Made by a program: the position numbers and the translations under genes. The notes under the pieces were generated by a model, which was not told the origin of the DNA, ran no database searches, and saw nothing but the letters and a program-made list of their open reading frames with translations. Below, in pieces: positions 35,837-47,890 of a DNA stretch of 64,000 nt; position 1 is the first letter of the stretch; each line of letters starts with the position of its first letter. This DNA is from Sporobolomyces roseus (lineage: Eukaryota > Basidiomycota > Microbotryomycetes > Sporidiobolales > Sporidiobolaceae). The stretch lies in assembly GCA_016617785.1 (NCBI GenBank), contig JADILM010000001.1:1984001-2048000 (forward strand), in the 5' to 3' direction.

Positions 35837-37023
35837 ATGTCAGACGCAGGCTCCCCTCCTTCTTCTGTACCCTCTACTCCTCCCTCCTCCTCTTCCAACG
35901 TGCCAATTGGATTCCTCCCATCACTCGGTATTGCTACGTTGTCCCTAGGATCTTGCGATGCTGGTCACACCCTTCCCGACAAACTCCGAGCCGCTTCACA
36001 AGTCGGATTCCACTCGGTCGAATTATTCGACAACGACTGGTACTTGTATCGAGACCAATACGCCAAGTCACGAGGCTACCCACTACCAGCGAAAGAAGGA
36101 GATTTAGCATCAAGGGAAGCAGCGAGAGAGTTGGGAAGAATGGCGAGGGAGGTTGGAGTCGAATTCAGTTGTTTCCAACCACTAAGAAGTTTCGAGGGTC
36201 ACGTAGACGAGAAGGATAGAAGGGAGGCAAGGGAGCATGCACAAGGGATCTTGGATGTTATGGGCTTACTCGGAACCGAACTTCTCCTCGTTTGTTCAAC
36301 GACAACTCCTTCGCCTCAAACTACTGGAGACCTCGATACCGCCGTCAAGGATCTCACTTGGCTAGCCGACCTCGCTGCAACCTACTCTCCTCCGATCCGA
36401 ATCATGTACGAAGGACTGTCGTTCGGAGCTCATCGAAGGAGATGGCAAGACGTTTACGAAGTCGTCGAAACGGCGAATCGACCAAATCTCGGACTATGCC
36501 TCGACTCGTTCAACACTCTCGCTCTCGAATGGGCCGATCCTTATCAACCATCGGGACGATTGAGTGACGATGTCGACGAGCGATTGGAGAAGAACATGGC
36601 AGAACTCGTGAGACGGGTGCCAGGAGACAAGGTCAGCTCTCTCTTGTCTCTTTCTCTTCTGAAAGCGGACTCTTCATTGACATGTCGTCGTCAAATCAGA
36701 TCTTCTTTTATCAAGTCGCCGACGGGAAGTTCATGTCGCCTCCTCTCACTCCTCCTTCGGATCCGTCCATCCCACTCCTTCGACCTTGGTCCCGTTCTTC
36801 CCGTCTCTTCCCTCTCGAAACCTCGAGAGGCGCCTACCTCCCCGTCGATCGATTCTCCGACGCCGTCGTCCAAACTAGTTACCGAGGACCATGGAGTATC
36901 GAAGTTTTCAACGATTCTCTATCCGAGCGACGGAAGGAAGTTCCATTCGAACACGCTCAGCGAGGCTTCGAAGGACTCCGAACAGCTTCTATCGAAGCAT
37001 ACGTTCGAGCTGGGAAAGCTTGA
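35837..37023 (+). CDS. 3-dehydroshikimate dehydratase
   Basis: TIM-barrel metalloenzyme (AP-endonuclease-2/sugar isomerase fold) converting 3-dehydroshikimate to protocatechuate in quinate catabolism. The start ATG is at 35837 (MSDAGSPPSS), then GIATLSLGSCDAGHTLPDKL, GFHSVELFDNDWYLY, SCFQPLRSFEGHVD, IRIMYEGLSFGAHRRRW (metal Glu), NLGLCLDSFNTLALEWADPY (metal Asp) and, after one intron from about 36634 to 36699, IFFYQVADGKFMSPPL and WSIEVFNDSL with a conserved Glu. Stop TGA at 37021-37023. About 370 aa, typical of the single-domain fungal QutC/Qa-4 enzyme. The adjacent divergent permease supports the pathway. No quinate dehydrogenase or dehydroquinase gene lies in this window. Confidence 0.9.
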
Positions 37024-37278
37024 ATGGATAGACACTCAATTCTTGTACACGTTCATGTTTTTTGTTTGTCCCTTGTTCGTTTCCTTTTATTGGTTGTCTG
37101 ATTCGTCGATGTTGTCTTTGTAATCTCGCATATCGTTCTCTCCTTCTCAGGCTGCAAGTAAGATAGGAACAAAAGTATTGCAGAGGTACGACTAAGAAAG
37201 AACGACGAGACATATTAGGTTGTACGGAAAGTGAAGTAAGAACAATATAGTAGCTGAATGTGCACCTGCTCCGCCTCG

Positions 37279-39102
37279 TCACATCTGCCCTTCCTTCCAC
37301 AAGACTGGTAGGAAGACAACGCAGGCTGTCCAAAACACCTTGAAGCTTTGAACGGTGAGAGCGGGATAATCTGTAACTGGCGGGATGCGAGCCTTCGAGG
37401 GAGGTGAGGCAGGGTCACGAGATCGAGGGAAGCGTGGGAGGGTGAAGAGGAGGTAGATTGAATAGAAAGCTACTCGGAAGAAGTGGTAGAAGAGAAGAGC
37501 CGGATTTGGTCGAAGCCTGAATTCAAGAAAAAGACTCGATCAATAATGAGTCGTGTCGTGGACGAAGAGAGACGACATAGACGTACGCAGAAAGGAGAGA
37601 CACTGGTCCATCGATACAATCTCCTCCCATCTCGAAATACTTGAAGCAACCAGTTTTGAGAACTTCGAGATTCTCGTCTGTGGCAATGCGAGATCGAGAA
37701 TAAGTTTTCCGAATGACAACGGGAGCGATAGTGATCGTAGAACATGCCATCAGCGCCAAATAGAGAGTAAAGAGCCATTGAGAGGATGTTGACACATGTC
37801 GCGACACTCTTTCGTTTCCAATGCCACTCCTCCAACCTGTCGCTTACTTCGTCCCAGTTCGCGAGATCTACGACCCCCCTCGCATCAGGCTGAGCATCCT
37901 TGACTGCTGTTCCTCCGCCGAACAATTCGGTCAAGATGACAACGTCGTTGAGCGCGACCGTCATTCCTCCTCCCGTCAGAGGGTGTCGCATATTCATCGA
38001 ATCTCCCGCGAGTATCGCTCCTTTATGCTCCCTCCCTTGAGGGTAACTAGCCAAATAGCTGTTTGGCATTGATCGGAGTCGATAGTTCTTGTCGGTTGAT
38101 TCTGATTTTTGAAGCGCGGTTTCGAAAGAGGGAACGATGGAAGGAGGTAGAACCGGGGTGACGTGCTCGCGGAGGAAGGCAGAGAGTTTCGAAGCCGGGG
38201 GCAGTTTGTGACCCCGCACATCAACGAGCATTCGAGTTTCGTGAGTTGCGAGTTGATAGACGAGTACGGGGCCGAGTGAAGGAGTATTGAGATCTGCCGG
38301 GGGAGATGGGTTCGAAGGATCTGCTTTGCCGAGGATAACGTGTCCATGATGAGGGGAAGGTAGGACAGGATCTTCGAGAACGAGGCCGACGAAGTGAGAG
38401 CGAGTGATCGGAGTAACGTGGGAAGGAAGAAGTTGTCGACGGAATTTTGACATGCAACCGTCGGCGACGATAGTGAGATCCGCCTTGAAGTCGAGAGGGG
38501 TCGAATCCTTCGGGGTAGCCTTGACTCCGACAATCGTCCCTTTTCCATCCTCGAGTAAATCGTTGACGGTCGCCTCGACCAACGTCACTCGCTCCGCTCC
38601 TTTCGCCTTCTTTCGCAAGTTCTGAATGAACCGTCCATGATGGAAACTCCTCCCTTCCTGCTTCCTTTCCGTTCCATCGCTCCAGATCATTGACTTGCTC
38701 TCCTCTGGATAAGGGATTCTGACGCTCTTCTCGCCCCAAAACACCTCGTAACCTTCACACGGTGTCGCATCGATCCCTTCCAATGCGTCGTCGATCCCAA
38801 TCTTCTGTAAAGCGAGGCAGCCACCAGGTTGAAGTAATTCGCCGACGATTCGGTCAGGTTCCGAAAGATCTCGTTCGAGGAGCAAAACTTGGCGTCCAGA
38901 GGTAGCTAGAGAATAGGCGAGTGCTGAACCGAGGATTCCTGAACCAATGACAGCTACGTCAAAGTGTTTCTTTGATGCGTCCTAAGTCAAGAAAAGAGAG
39001 GAGAGTAAGCGAAGTTCCGAGTCGCTCGACGCCTGGAACTGTAGAGCTTACCTGCGCGTCGGCTGATGGTAACCTTTCGACTACCATGTTCGTTGAAGCC
39101 AT
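37279..39102 (-). CDS. ERG1: Squalene monooxygenase (epoxidase)
   Basis: FAD-dependent ER enzyme forming 2,3-oxidosqualene in ergosterol synthesis; target of terbinafine. Exon 1 (ATG at 39102) reads MASTNMVVERLPSADAQ and joins to KKHFDVAVIGSGILGSALAY, the GxGxxG dinucleotide fold. Then come LLERDLSEPDRIVGELLQPG, FHHGRFIQNLRKKA, ADGCMSKFRRQL, and GDSMNMRHPLTGGGMTVALN, the FAD-binding GD motif with the squalene epoxidase signature. It continues with CFKYFEMGGDCIDGPVSLLS and ALLFYHFFRVAFYSIYLLF, the membrane-associated C-terminal helices. Stop TGA at 37281-37279. Four introns. It is divergent from ALG3 across about 390 nt. Confidence 0.93.
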
Positions 39103-39494
39103 TCAGCTGTGTCGATGGGGGGGTGAAGATTGGCCTTTGAAGATCGAGTTGAGAGGAGCGAGCTGTTGAGAAGCTGCTTGTCGCGGTGTATATGGTTGTG
39201 CGTAGTATTCGGAAGCAATACAGAGGGTCTGAATGGATCCTCGAGATTGTCGTCGAGTGAGTCGAGGGATCAAAAGAAAGATCGAACGAGTTGAACTTTC
39301 TCAAGTTTAGGCTGCTGGTGACTTCTGAAGTATTCTGCTTTGTTCCGCAGAAGAGCTTGGTGATCTTGTCCGTGTTGAACGAAGTAGATGGTTTGTGGGA
39401 GAGAATGAAATGAAACCTCACCCTTTTCGCTCCTTCCTCTACCTTTTCTCGACGTGAATATCACAGCTAGCTCACTAGACACCACGTACGAGCA
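39103..39494. promoter_or_regulatory. Divergent promoter between ERG1 and ALG3
   Basis: 392 nt between divergent start codons. I looked for sterol-response-like ATCACNCCAC motifs and did not find a convincing one. Confidence 0.35.
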
Positions 39495-41336
39495 ATGTAC
39501 TTTGTACCACCACCGCCTCCGCTCGCGTCCTACGAATCTCCCTCCATCCCTCCTCTCTCAACTTCCACAATCAAATCTCAGTCGGCGACTCGACGGGACC
39601 TCAATGAACTCGATATAAGCAATCCTATTGGGTCCCTCACGAAGATCCTCACCGAGAGACGATACCTTGCTTTGGTCGCTGGTTGCCTGCTCCTCTGGGA
39701 AGCGTTCCTCGTTTCTGCGATAATCTTGAAGGTGCCATGTGAGTCGTCTATACATTCTCTCATGAAGGATTACTATCGCTCATGCTGGTTCACTAGGAAA
39801 AAGACACGGAAATCGACTTTAAAACTTATCTGCAACAAGCTTCGCTATTCGTAGCTGGCGAAAGAGACTACTCTCTACTCAAAGGTGATACTGGACCTTG
39901 CGTGTGAGCGACTCACTTTTCGAGCGGTTATCAAGTGGTTCCCGGCTCAACCGTGACTGATAATCGATTCCGTTTTTCAAAAAGGTATCCAGCTGGTCAC
40001 ATCTATGCCTATTCCCTTCTATATTACATCGCCGATGCAGGCCAGCACTTACAGCGCGCTCAGTGGATGTTCGCCGTCGTGTATATCGCTACTCTAGCAC
40101 TGGTCTTCGGCATTTATCGTACTAGCAGAAAGGTCAGTCCATTTCCTTCCCTGCTCGGCGGCTCGCTTCGTCGAGATCAAGGCAATGGACCCAGGACTGA
40201 ATGTTGACGTTCTTTTACCCAGGTTCCGCCTTACGCCCTGATCTTCCTCACCTTGTCGAAGCGGATTCATTCCCTCTACGTTCTTCGGCTTTTCAATGAC
40301 TGTCTCGCCATGCTCCTCCTCTACTCGGCTCTCTGGATGTACACTCGACCAGCTGAGAAAGGCGTTTTATCGAGTCGCAAGTGGCTGATCGGAACTTGTC
40401 TCTTCAGGTAACGTACAACTTAATTTCTTAATCAAGAATTTTGCGCTAACGTTGGTGTCTCGCGCAGTCTCGCACTCTCTATAAAGATGTCGATACTCCT
40501 GTTCCTACCTGCTCTCTCCTACCTGATCTTTGTCTACCACTCGCCGCTCGCCTTCGCCCAACATGCTCTTCTTCTCGTCTCATCGCAGATCATCATCGCC
40601 TCTCCCTTCCTCACTTCTGTCACCCTCGCGAAGCAGTACTTTGCTCAAGCTTTTGATTTCAATCGAGAATTCCTGTGGGAGTGGACGGTGAATTGGAGGT
40701 GGTTAGGCGGAGAAGTGTTCGAAGATCCGGCTTTTGGAAAAGTTTTACTCATGATTCACGCGGCCGGTCTGGGAGCGATGGCTGTTCGATGGAGCGAGGA
40801 GGAAGGAGGCGTAACCGCACTCTTGAGGAGGGCTTGGAGGAATCCAGGATCGAGTCCAGCTCGAGCAAGTTTGACGAGCAATCGTAAGGTCTCTTCCCGT
40901 TTCTCAGTCTTTGGCCCTTCCAAACTCATACAATCGAACGCGTGCCCGCTCTGTGCAGGTACTGTGACAGTGTTCTTCACTTCGAACCTGCTCGGCATTT
41001 TGTGCGCGAGGTCTTTGCATTACCAGTTTTACGTCTGGTTTTACCACTCTCTCGTGTGGCTTTTGTGGGAGACATGGGACGGGCTCGAGATTGATGTGAT
41101 GCAAAGGTCAGTTTGTCACAAACCCGATGCCCTGCACGGATGACCAGTGTTGACGATTTCGCTGTAACAGGCTCGTCTTTGCATCTCTGATCGAGTTTGG
41201 GTTTCATTCGTTCCCATCTACGGTCAACAGCTCTCTAGGGTTGGTGTTGAGCCTTTTGATCGTCATCGGGGTAGGATGGTATGGAAGACCGGCTGGCGAG
41301 CAAGGGAAACCCGTCGAGAAGTCAAAAGAACAGTGA
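39495..41336 (+). CDS. ALG3: Dol-P-Man:Man5GlcNAc2-PP-Dol alpha-1,3-mannosyltransferase
   Basis: Multipass ER enzyme adding the sixth mannose, the first luminal one, to the dolichol-linked N-glycan precursor. ATG at 39495. After TM1 ([20 protein letters not shown]), splicing at an AAAAAG acceptor gives [12 protein letters not shown], then [17 protein letters not shown] and [17 protein letters not shown], the luminal ALG3 signature. Then [74 protein letters not shown] and a last TM. The stop TGA is at 41334-41336. Five introns. Its 3' end lies only 218 nt from the left inverted repeat, so it marks the border of the gene-free zone. Confidence 0.93.
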
Positions 41337-42208
41337 ATGGTCTGTATCAAATTTAGATTCTTGAGCCGATGGCCGCCGAGGGAAGCGAGCGCGCGAGGAG
41401 AGAGACTGAGAACTGGTATGGATGCCGTAGGCACACAAGGCGTTACTCTGGACTGTTCTCGAGGTTAATGCACCTCAAAAAAATGGCACAAAAGGTTCCC
41501 AGATGAGCAGACACAGGAGCCCTTGACCTGCGTGGACAATCCACTGAAAGATGCAAGAAGATAGAACGCTGCTGAAGTCCGGAAGAGTAACCTGGTACGA
41601 AAGGTGAGTTTGAATTGCGATTCTGCAGAGAAGGCGGCACTACCAGCAGGTGAGTTCCTCGGCTTGGAGGGTTTCAATGGCAGAGGACTTCAGTGGCTGT
41701 CTCGAGCGGAAAGTGCAGCCACTTCAGCGAATCGAATGAGAGGTTGCAAACATGCGAGTTCCACTCGGATATAGATTTCAAAAGGACAGGGCTGCCACGG
41801 AAGGACCGCTGGGGTTGGCGGGTTCGCGAGCTGTTCTTGGTGCTTGATAAGCGAGTGAAGCGGTCAGCGAAATCAGAGATCTGTCGTTGTCGAGAGAAAC
41901 TGAGAAATTCGAAGTGCGAGGAAAACAACTGAGAGAAAGAGCCTTCCTCCTCTCCTCAACTTTGCACTCGATTTGTGATCTTCTTCTTCTCTTGATATCT
42001 CACTCGCAACATTCTAATAGCTTGACAGGGAATTGCAAGCCTGGCTTACGCCATTTCTGTCGGATGCATAAATTGCCTTCTCTTTTTCTCCTCCTGTTCT
42101 CGCTCTACTGCTCGGATGACCCTCGGCCAGTCTCCCAAAAGAGCGGAGCGAGCAAGAAAGTCAACGCTCCCCAGCTACCAGACAAAAAGAACCTCTTCCC
42201 AAAAAAGA

Positions 42209-42280
42209 CTTCCTGGCCGGGAATTGAACCCGGGTCCCACGCGTGACAGGCGTGTATACTAACCACTATACTACCAAGAA
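42209..42280 (-). tRNA. tRNA-Asp (GTC), left-arm copy
   Basis: Mirror copy of the tRNA at 49111-49182. It folds with a 7-bp acceptor stem (one G-T pair), anticodon loop CTGTCAC giving GTC, T loop TTCAATT and discriminator G, as expected for Asp. A T6 run follows on the minus strand as Pol III terminator. Confidence 0.93.
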
Positions 42281-42306
42281 AGAGAGGTATTTTTTTAATT
42301 TTCCAC

Positions 42307-42393
42307 TGCTCAGTGGCGGGATCGAACCGCCGACATCAGACTAAACTTATGAAAGTATTAGGTCTGCATCATAACCAACTAGATCAACCGAGC
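42307..42393 (-). tRNA. tRNA-Ile (AAT) with intron, left-arm copy
   Basis: Mirror copy of the tRNA at 48998-49084. Acceptor stem GCTCGGT/ACTGAGC, anticodon stem CAGAC/GTCTG, loop CTAATA then a 13-nt intron after position 37, T arm GGCGG-TTCGATC-CCGCC, discriminator A. It lies 26 nt upstream of tRNA-Asp in the same direction. Confidence 0.8.
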
Positions 42394-43500
42394 TCATGTT
42401 GTGGCGGCAATATTTTGCAACATGATGGTAAGTAAAATTGAAAACGTCAGGCCGAAGCAGCAAGCAACTCAAAGCGGTACACATAGTCTGTTCTGCTTTG
42501 CTGTTTTGTTCACCTTAGGATGATAGCTCACCAAGTAAAGCATATAAAAATGCACACACGCAACAATGCAAGACGGCCTCGGTGGCAAGCGCTGTGGCTT
42601 ATCTGATGACCTGACGTACTGCTGCCACTTCTCTATTTGCAATGGACATCAGAAACCACTCACATTTGAAGTGACCTTGTGTACACTCCTTGGGAGTGCT
42701 TGCAATTGCGTGTGAGATCCCTTGAATTTACCAAGGGACCTCAAATGACAAGGAACCTCACATTACATTGCAATATCATATTGAGTACTGTCTTGTTAAG
42801 GAGAGAAAATCAAGAGAAAGTCCAGAAAAGACAAGAGAATCGATCTCAGCTGCGGCTTGGAGGCCAGCCAACCAGAGCGGGAGTCTACAGAGCCAATGAA
42901 ACAACACAACAGAACCAATGTAATGTAGCAATACATCATTGAGCATAATGAGCGTTTGCTGCAACACATCATAGTATCAGCTGTTCTCTCCTGGCTCCAC
43001 TCGCAAGGTTTTGACCCATAGTCACTCTTAGGAACTCGCTCGCAAGGTCTTGACGTATAGTCAGTCATTCTTAGAAACATCACGTGGAGTACTGCCTCTT
43101 GATCACTTGCAATCGTGTGGCTCACAGCCAATTCCGTGTGAGTAGCTTTCCATGAGCAGGTATGCCGTGAGACTGGTGCGTGTTGTGTGCTGTGGTCTGT
43201 TATCAGCTTTGTACAATGGACAAGAGCAGGATAAATGTGGTCAAGATTCAACGTATGTTGCATCATTCTTGCAGGGCAAAGAAGCTCGTACGACGATGCC
43301 TAGCGCTGGCATGTTGATTAGTGACATCCGCACTGACTCATACAAGTGTGCAGCAGTAATCGACATGCCGTAAGTCCTCTCAGTGCCAAAACCCACTCAA
43401 TGGTTGATGATCAGCATTCTGAGCCATGACAGACTTGTATGCTAATTCCTCTGTATGTCTACTGTGTACTGTCATGTGTATGAGTACAGCTTTGAATGGG

Positions 43501-43877
43501 ATGCTGAAGGAAAATCTTGAGGTCCTCAGTTACAGTCTGGAAAGTATTGCTTGAGAGGAAAAGAATTCAATCAAGTTTTGGTTTGAAGATGTCAATCTCG
43601 TTCAATCTGTTGGCGGAGGGTTGTCAGCAGTAGCTCAATGCAAGCAACAGGACAAGGCAAAGAACTTGAGTGCGTACAGGAGAGCAAACGAGCTATGGTC
43701 AGACCACACTTACTAGAACTTAAGCTTTTGAACAGCATCTTCCCTTCTGACAATTGATTCGCTGATTTGTCCTCATACAGGCTCTGATCGCACTCGAGAT
43801 TGCGACGGCGAAGATTAGTTAATCGACAGCCCCAGAAGCGTGAATCAATTCTTCCTCTCACTTCTCTGTCCTCCAAC
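43501..43877 (-). pseudogene. Decayed fragment of Galpha gene 1, left-arm copy
   Basis: Matches 29884-30266 of the intact Galpha gene, from the GGQRSE region through an intron into the exon after the NKID motif. The intron is still present, so the copy was made from DNA and not from mRNA. Frame and key residues are lost. Many changes are CGA to CAA or TCG to TTG. Confidence 0.88.
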
Positions 43878-44409
43878 AGAGAGGATGGGAAATGTGCTGA
43901 TCACTGCTGCATAATTGTGCGAGCATAGCATTGAAGGGCCGGCAGACATCACAGTGGTGCAGCAGTCACAAGGTTTTTTTCCTGTTCGGCGTGTTGCAGT
44001 GTAGGAGTCCTTTGCTGGCAGTCACTTTGTCAATAGCTTCGCTACAGCAAATTTACCTTCTATGTAGCCCCATCAATCCAAGAAAACATACAAAACAATG
44101 AACCTGATCAAGAGCGTTTGTGTCCACTCGCATCTGGTGTAGATGAATGCTAATCATCTCACCCGCAATGTCTGTGCCATCCCGTATAGTCTGCACGCGG
44201 TGCTGAAAGTGGCAACGCAACTGCAAGCTATGGCGAGTCCATCCTCCAAAAGCTGTGAACCTTGAACCACACATTTGCGAATTAAGTGAATGCCAATGTA
44301 AGAGAGTTGAAGAAGGTGAATGCAATAGGACGAGTGCTGCATCCGTCCAGGTGTCCTGAGCAATGAAGTCTGTAAGCGTTGACGAAGACGCCCACAGGAA
44401 GCCATAGCT

Positions 44410-46981
44410 TTTCACACAGAGGGGAGACCTGATATATACACAAATCTGATGCTTGATGAGGACGGCCGTATTCTCTTGTGAATGGCATGCTCAGCTTGCT
44501 TCTCTGCTTACACTGACTACTTTCTGGCAGTACCCTTGAGCTGACCATAGGTACAACCACGCAGTCTCCCTATCTGCATTTAGGTACTGCACCCTGACGT
44601 ACCGCACTAAAACCCACTCCTCCCCTTCGGTTATAGGGTAGTTTTCGACGCTCTGCCATGCTCTGCCAGCCAAGCCGTTTCTTTAGCAGAAGTTGTACGT
44701 AGTCGTCGGATTCGCTCGTCGAGACATTGACAACGTGTATATATTCAATGAGAGTAGTGATGAGAGTAGAGGTAGGCAAAGAAGAAGGAAGAAAAGAATC
44801 AGAGAATAGAGTAGATTCAATACCAGTTGACTGAACAATCTGTAGCCTTAATGCCACAGCCAAAAAGCAGTTTCACCAATACCAAATTACAGTTCGAGAG
44901 CAACAGTGAAGTCTAAGCAATGAAGGGAAGCTCGAATTTCTTGTAAGTGAACAAGAAGAGTTGGAGAAGATAGGGCAGTAGTCATGGCAGGACACCTTCT
45001 GGCTCCTATAAAGGTTCACATTTTGACTCTCCCACCTAGTCTGATGACGCAGCTTCTGCTTTCTTACTCGGGTTCTGGATCGATACTCTGTCCCTTGCCC
45101 AAGAATTGCGCTGTGCAATCGCTTTTCATTGCTCATCCTCCGCCTTCTTGCTTGCAAGACATTGTTCGCAAAGTCTAGCATCAAGAGCAGACGGTGTCGC
45201 CAGGCTTTGCTGCATGCAGGAGCATTGGTTGTGGCAATTTTGGCTGTTTAAGATTGAGGTAGATCAGAAAGTTGGTCTCATTGGCGCTGGTTGGGTGCTG
45301 TTGCCTGGTGAAACATCAGTGCCAAATGAAAACTGTCGCAATACGTTTCTACATTTTCTATATTTTCACAATACTGCTTACCCTGCACTTTCTCTACAAA
45401 TCATGAGTTTTGATTCACTCATTTATGTTTCGATATTCTGTCCTCATTTAAGACACCTTATACCTTCATTTGTTGATCTTGTAGGTTCTTTCAGTCAGGC
45501 CAAAGTTGCTCATACGGAGCAGTTGTACCACAGAAAAGAGTTCTCGCACCCCCTTGCGTTCACCTTTTGGTATGGTTTTGTCTCGCAGAGTTTCTCTTTC
45601 CTTTGCACGCTGTTCTGGCCTATGCTTCATCCGATGCTTTGAAGCGCTCACAGGCAGACTGCTGTAGCTTCGCATGCATTGCAGCATTCTTGCCCAGAGT
45701 GGGATTTGCCAGTCTGATTGAGGATGTGAGAAGTTTGATGGCAAACAAGAATCTACGAAAGAAGGGAACACATCATGGAGGAGCTGCTCAATCACGAGAT
45801 ATAATGAAGAATGACAGTCAAGCTATTCCAGAAAAGGGGCAATGTCGAGTACAATACGGACGTTGACCTCCAGAGTTGTGACCAGGGCTGCAAAAGAAGC
45901 GTCCACCAGAGATGGTGTTCAAGGCACAACATACGCAAAATGCAGAAAGAAAGGAAGAGTCACTCAGACTGGTGCAGATATGAGTTCACAATGGAGAGAT
46001 CAGACGGCCTGTGAGTCATGTCTGCTGCCTGCACTTCAACAGAGAATATCTGACAGGTGCAAAGTCACCCTGTGCCCACAGAAACATCTCAATGTCCAAG
46101 TATTGCTGCTCTGAGGCTTCAGCTATATGCTGTGTGACTTTCTGTGAGCTTCCCTATGTGGGACTATGACAGGCTTGCTCGAGTCCTCAGGTGTATACTT
46201 GCTCTTGCAACAATTGCTGAGCTGCTGTGCAACGGTTGCACCTGAAGAAAGTGATGCTGCAACAGATTACTAGACTAGAGCGGAGGGTAAAGCTCCTCAA
46301 GTCCAGCACTACAGAGAAAGCAAGAAAGATGGAGGGAGAGGTGCAGACATAATGAAGAGCAAGAAGGTGCAAAGCAACACCCTGACCAGGCTTGTTTTGT
46401 AGTGTGGGAGGCACAGGAAGATAAAAGCAACTGGTTTCGACAATGCGGAGATTAGCGTGCGGCAGAACATGTCAGGCAAACTAGGATAGATAGCATGTCT
46501 TGATGCCCTTTAATTGATAATATAATATGTGCCATCACTGCCACACTGCTCTTCTAGCCATTGACAAGGCATAACAAACAGATACTCAGGGTGAGTGATA
46601 ATTCTGTCACAAACAGTGGTACATTGCAGAATATTGCTATCTTCAGATTCGCCGATGTTCCCCCTTGCTCCGTATCCTTGATATTGACGAGTTTTCTGCA
46701 ACAAGTGCAATTTGGCCAGAGCGACCAGCAGTGTCTATCTTGATTGGCTCCTGCGTTCCAGTTCTTTCTTCACGAACAAGGAACTTGAAGTACTGCTCCT
46801 CTTGACCGAGCTGTTGTGGGGACCCAACTCAGAATCTGTGTGTGTCATTTCCCTGCTCATGCCTGAACATGACTTTCCTGTGACGGCTTCCGCCCTGACT
46901 AAGCAAGAAGCAACAGACCAAACAGAAATTTGTGCAAGATGAAGCAGAAAGTCAATGAGAGTCGGCTTCAGACCTCTGTCT
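44410..46981. other. Unique core between the inverted repeats
   Basis: 2,572 nt present once. Six-frame reading gives only short frames (the longest about 178 codons at 45106-45642) without recognised domains, splice structure or codon style of the neighbours. It is moderately AT-richer and CpG-poor relative to flanking genes, for example around 45340-45480. No tRNA, rRNA or CRISPR seen. It sits at the centre of symmetry of the 8.3-kb structure. Confidence 0.75.
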
Positions 46982-47513
46982 AGCTATGGCTTCCTGTGGG
47001 CGTCTTTGTCAACGCTTACAGACTTCATTGCTCAGGACACCTGGACGGATGCAGCACTCGTCCTATTGCATTCACCTTCTTCAACTCTCTCACATTGGCA
47101 TTCACTTAATTCGCAAATGTGTGGTTCAAGGTTCACAGCTTTTGGAGGATGGACTCGCCATAGCTTGCAGTTGCGTTGCCACTTTCAGCACCGCGTGAAG
47201 ACTATACGGGATGGCACAGACATTGCGGGTGAAATGATTAGCATTCATCTACACCAGATGCGAGTGGACACAAACGCTCTTGATCAGGTTCATTGTTTTG
47301 TATGTTTTCTTGGATTGATGGGGCTACATAGAAGGTAAATTTGCTGTAGCGAAGCTATTGACAAAGTGACTGCCAGCAAAGGACTCCTACACTGCAACAC
47401 GCCGAACAGGAAAAAAACCTTGTGACTGCTGCACCACTGTGATGTCTGCCGGCCCTTCAATGCTATGCTCGCACAATTATGCAGCAGTGATCGGCACATT
47501 TCCCATCCTCTCT

Positions 47514-47890
47514 GTTGGAGGACAGAGAAGTGAGAGGAAGAATTGATTCACGCTTCTGGGGCTGTCGATTAACTAATCTTCGCCGTCGCAATCTCGAGTG
47601 CGATCAGAGCCTGTATGAGGACAAATCAGCGAATCAATTGTCAGAAGGGAAGATGCTGTTCAAAAGCTTAAGTTCTAGTAAGTGTGGTCTGACCATAGCT
47701 CGTTTGCTCTCCTGTACGCACTCAAGTTCTTTGCCTTGTCCTGTTGCTTGCATTGAGCTACTGCTGACAACCCTCCGCCAACAGATTGAACGAGATTGAC
47801 ATCTTCAAACCAAAACTTGATTGAATTCTTTTCCTCTCAAGCAATACTTTCCAGACTGTAACTGAGGACCTCAAGATTTTCCTTCAGCAT
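47514..47890 (+). pseudogene. Decayed fragment of Galpha gene 1, right-arm copy
   Basis: Same sequence as the left-arm fragment. Recognisable protein remnants are DQSLYEDKSANQLSEGKMLF against DQSLYEDESVNRLSEAKMLF in the intact gene. Part of the switch II exon, the intron and the following exon are all retained at DNA level. Confidence 0.88.

Larger units (their letters stand above)
41555..44409 (+). repeat. Left arm of 2,855-bp inverted repeat
   Basis: Reverse-complement partner of 46982-49836; position x pairs with 91391 minus x. I found about six single-base differences by eye: one near 41580 and the rest in the inner 520 nt (43880-44409). The arm between is identical wherever I compared it. 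The outer 850 nt has host-like composition and carries the tRNA pair. The inner 2 kb is CpG-poor, CpA/TpG-rich and holds the decayed Galpha fragment. No target-site duplication and no transposase are visible. Confidence 0.95.

Noticed and set aside
45106..45642. 178-codon frame in the core as a gene
   Set aside because: No recognised domain, no intron structure, composition unlike host genes, and it lies in a CpG-poor stretch.
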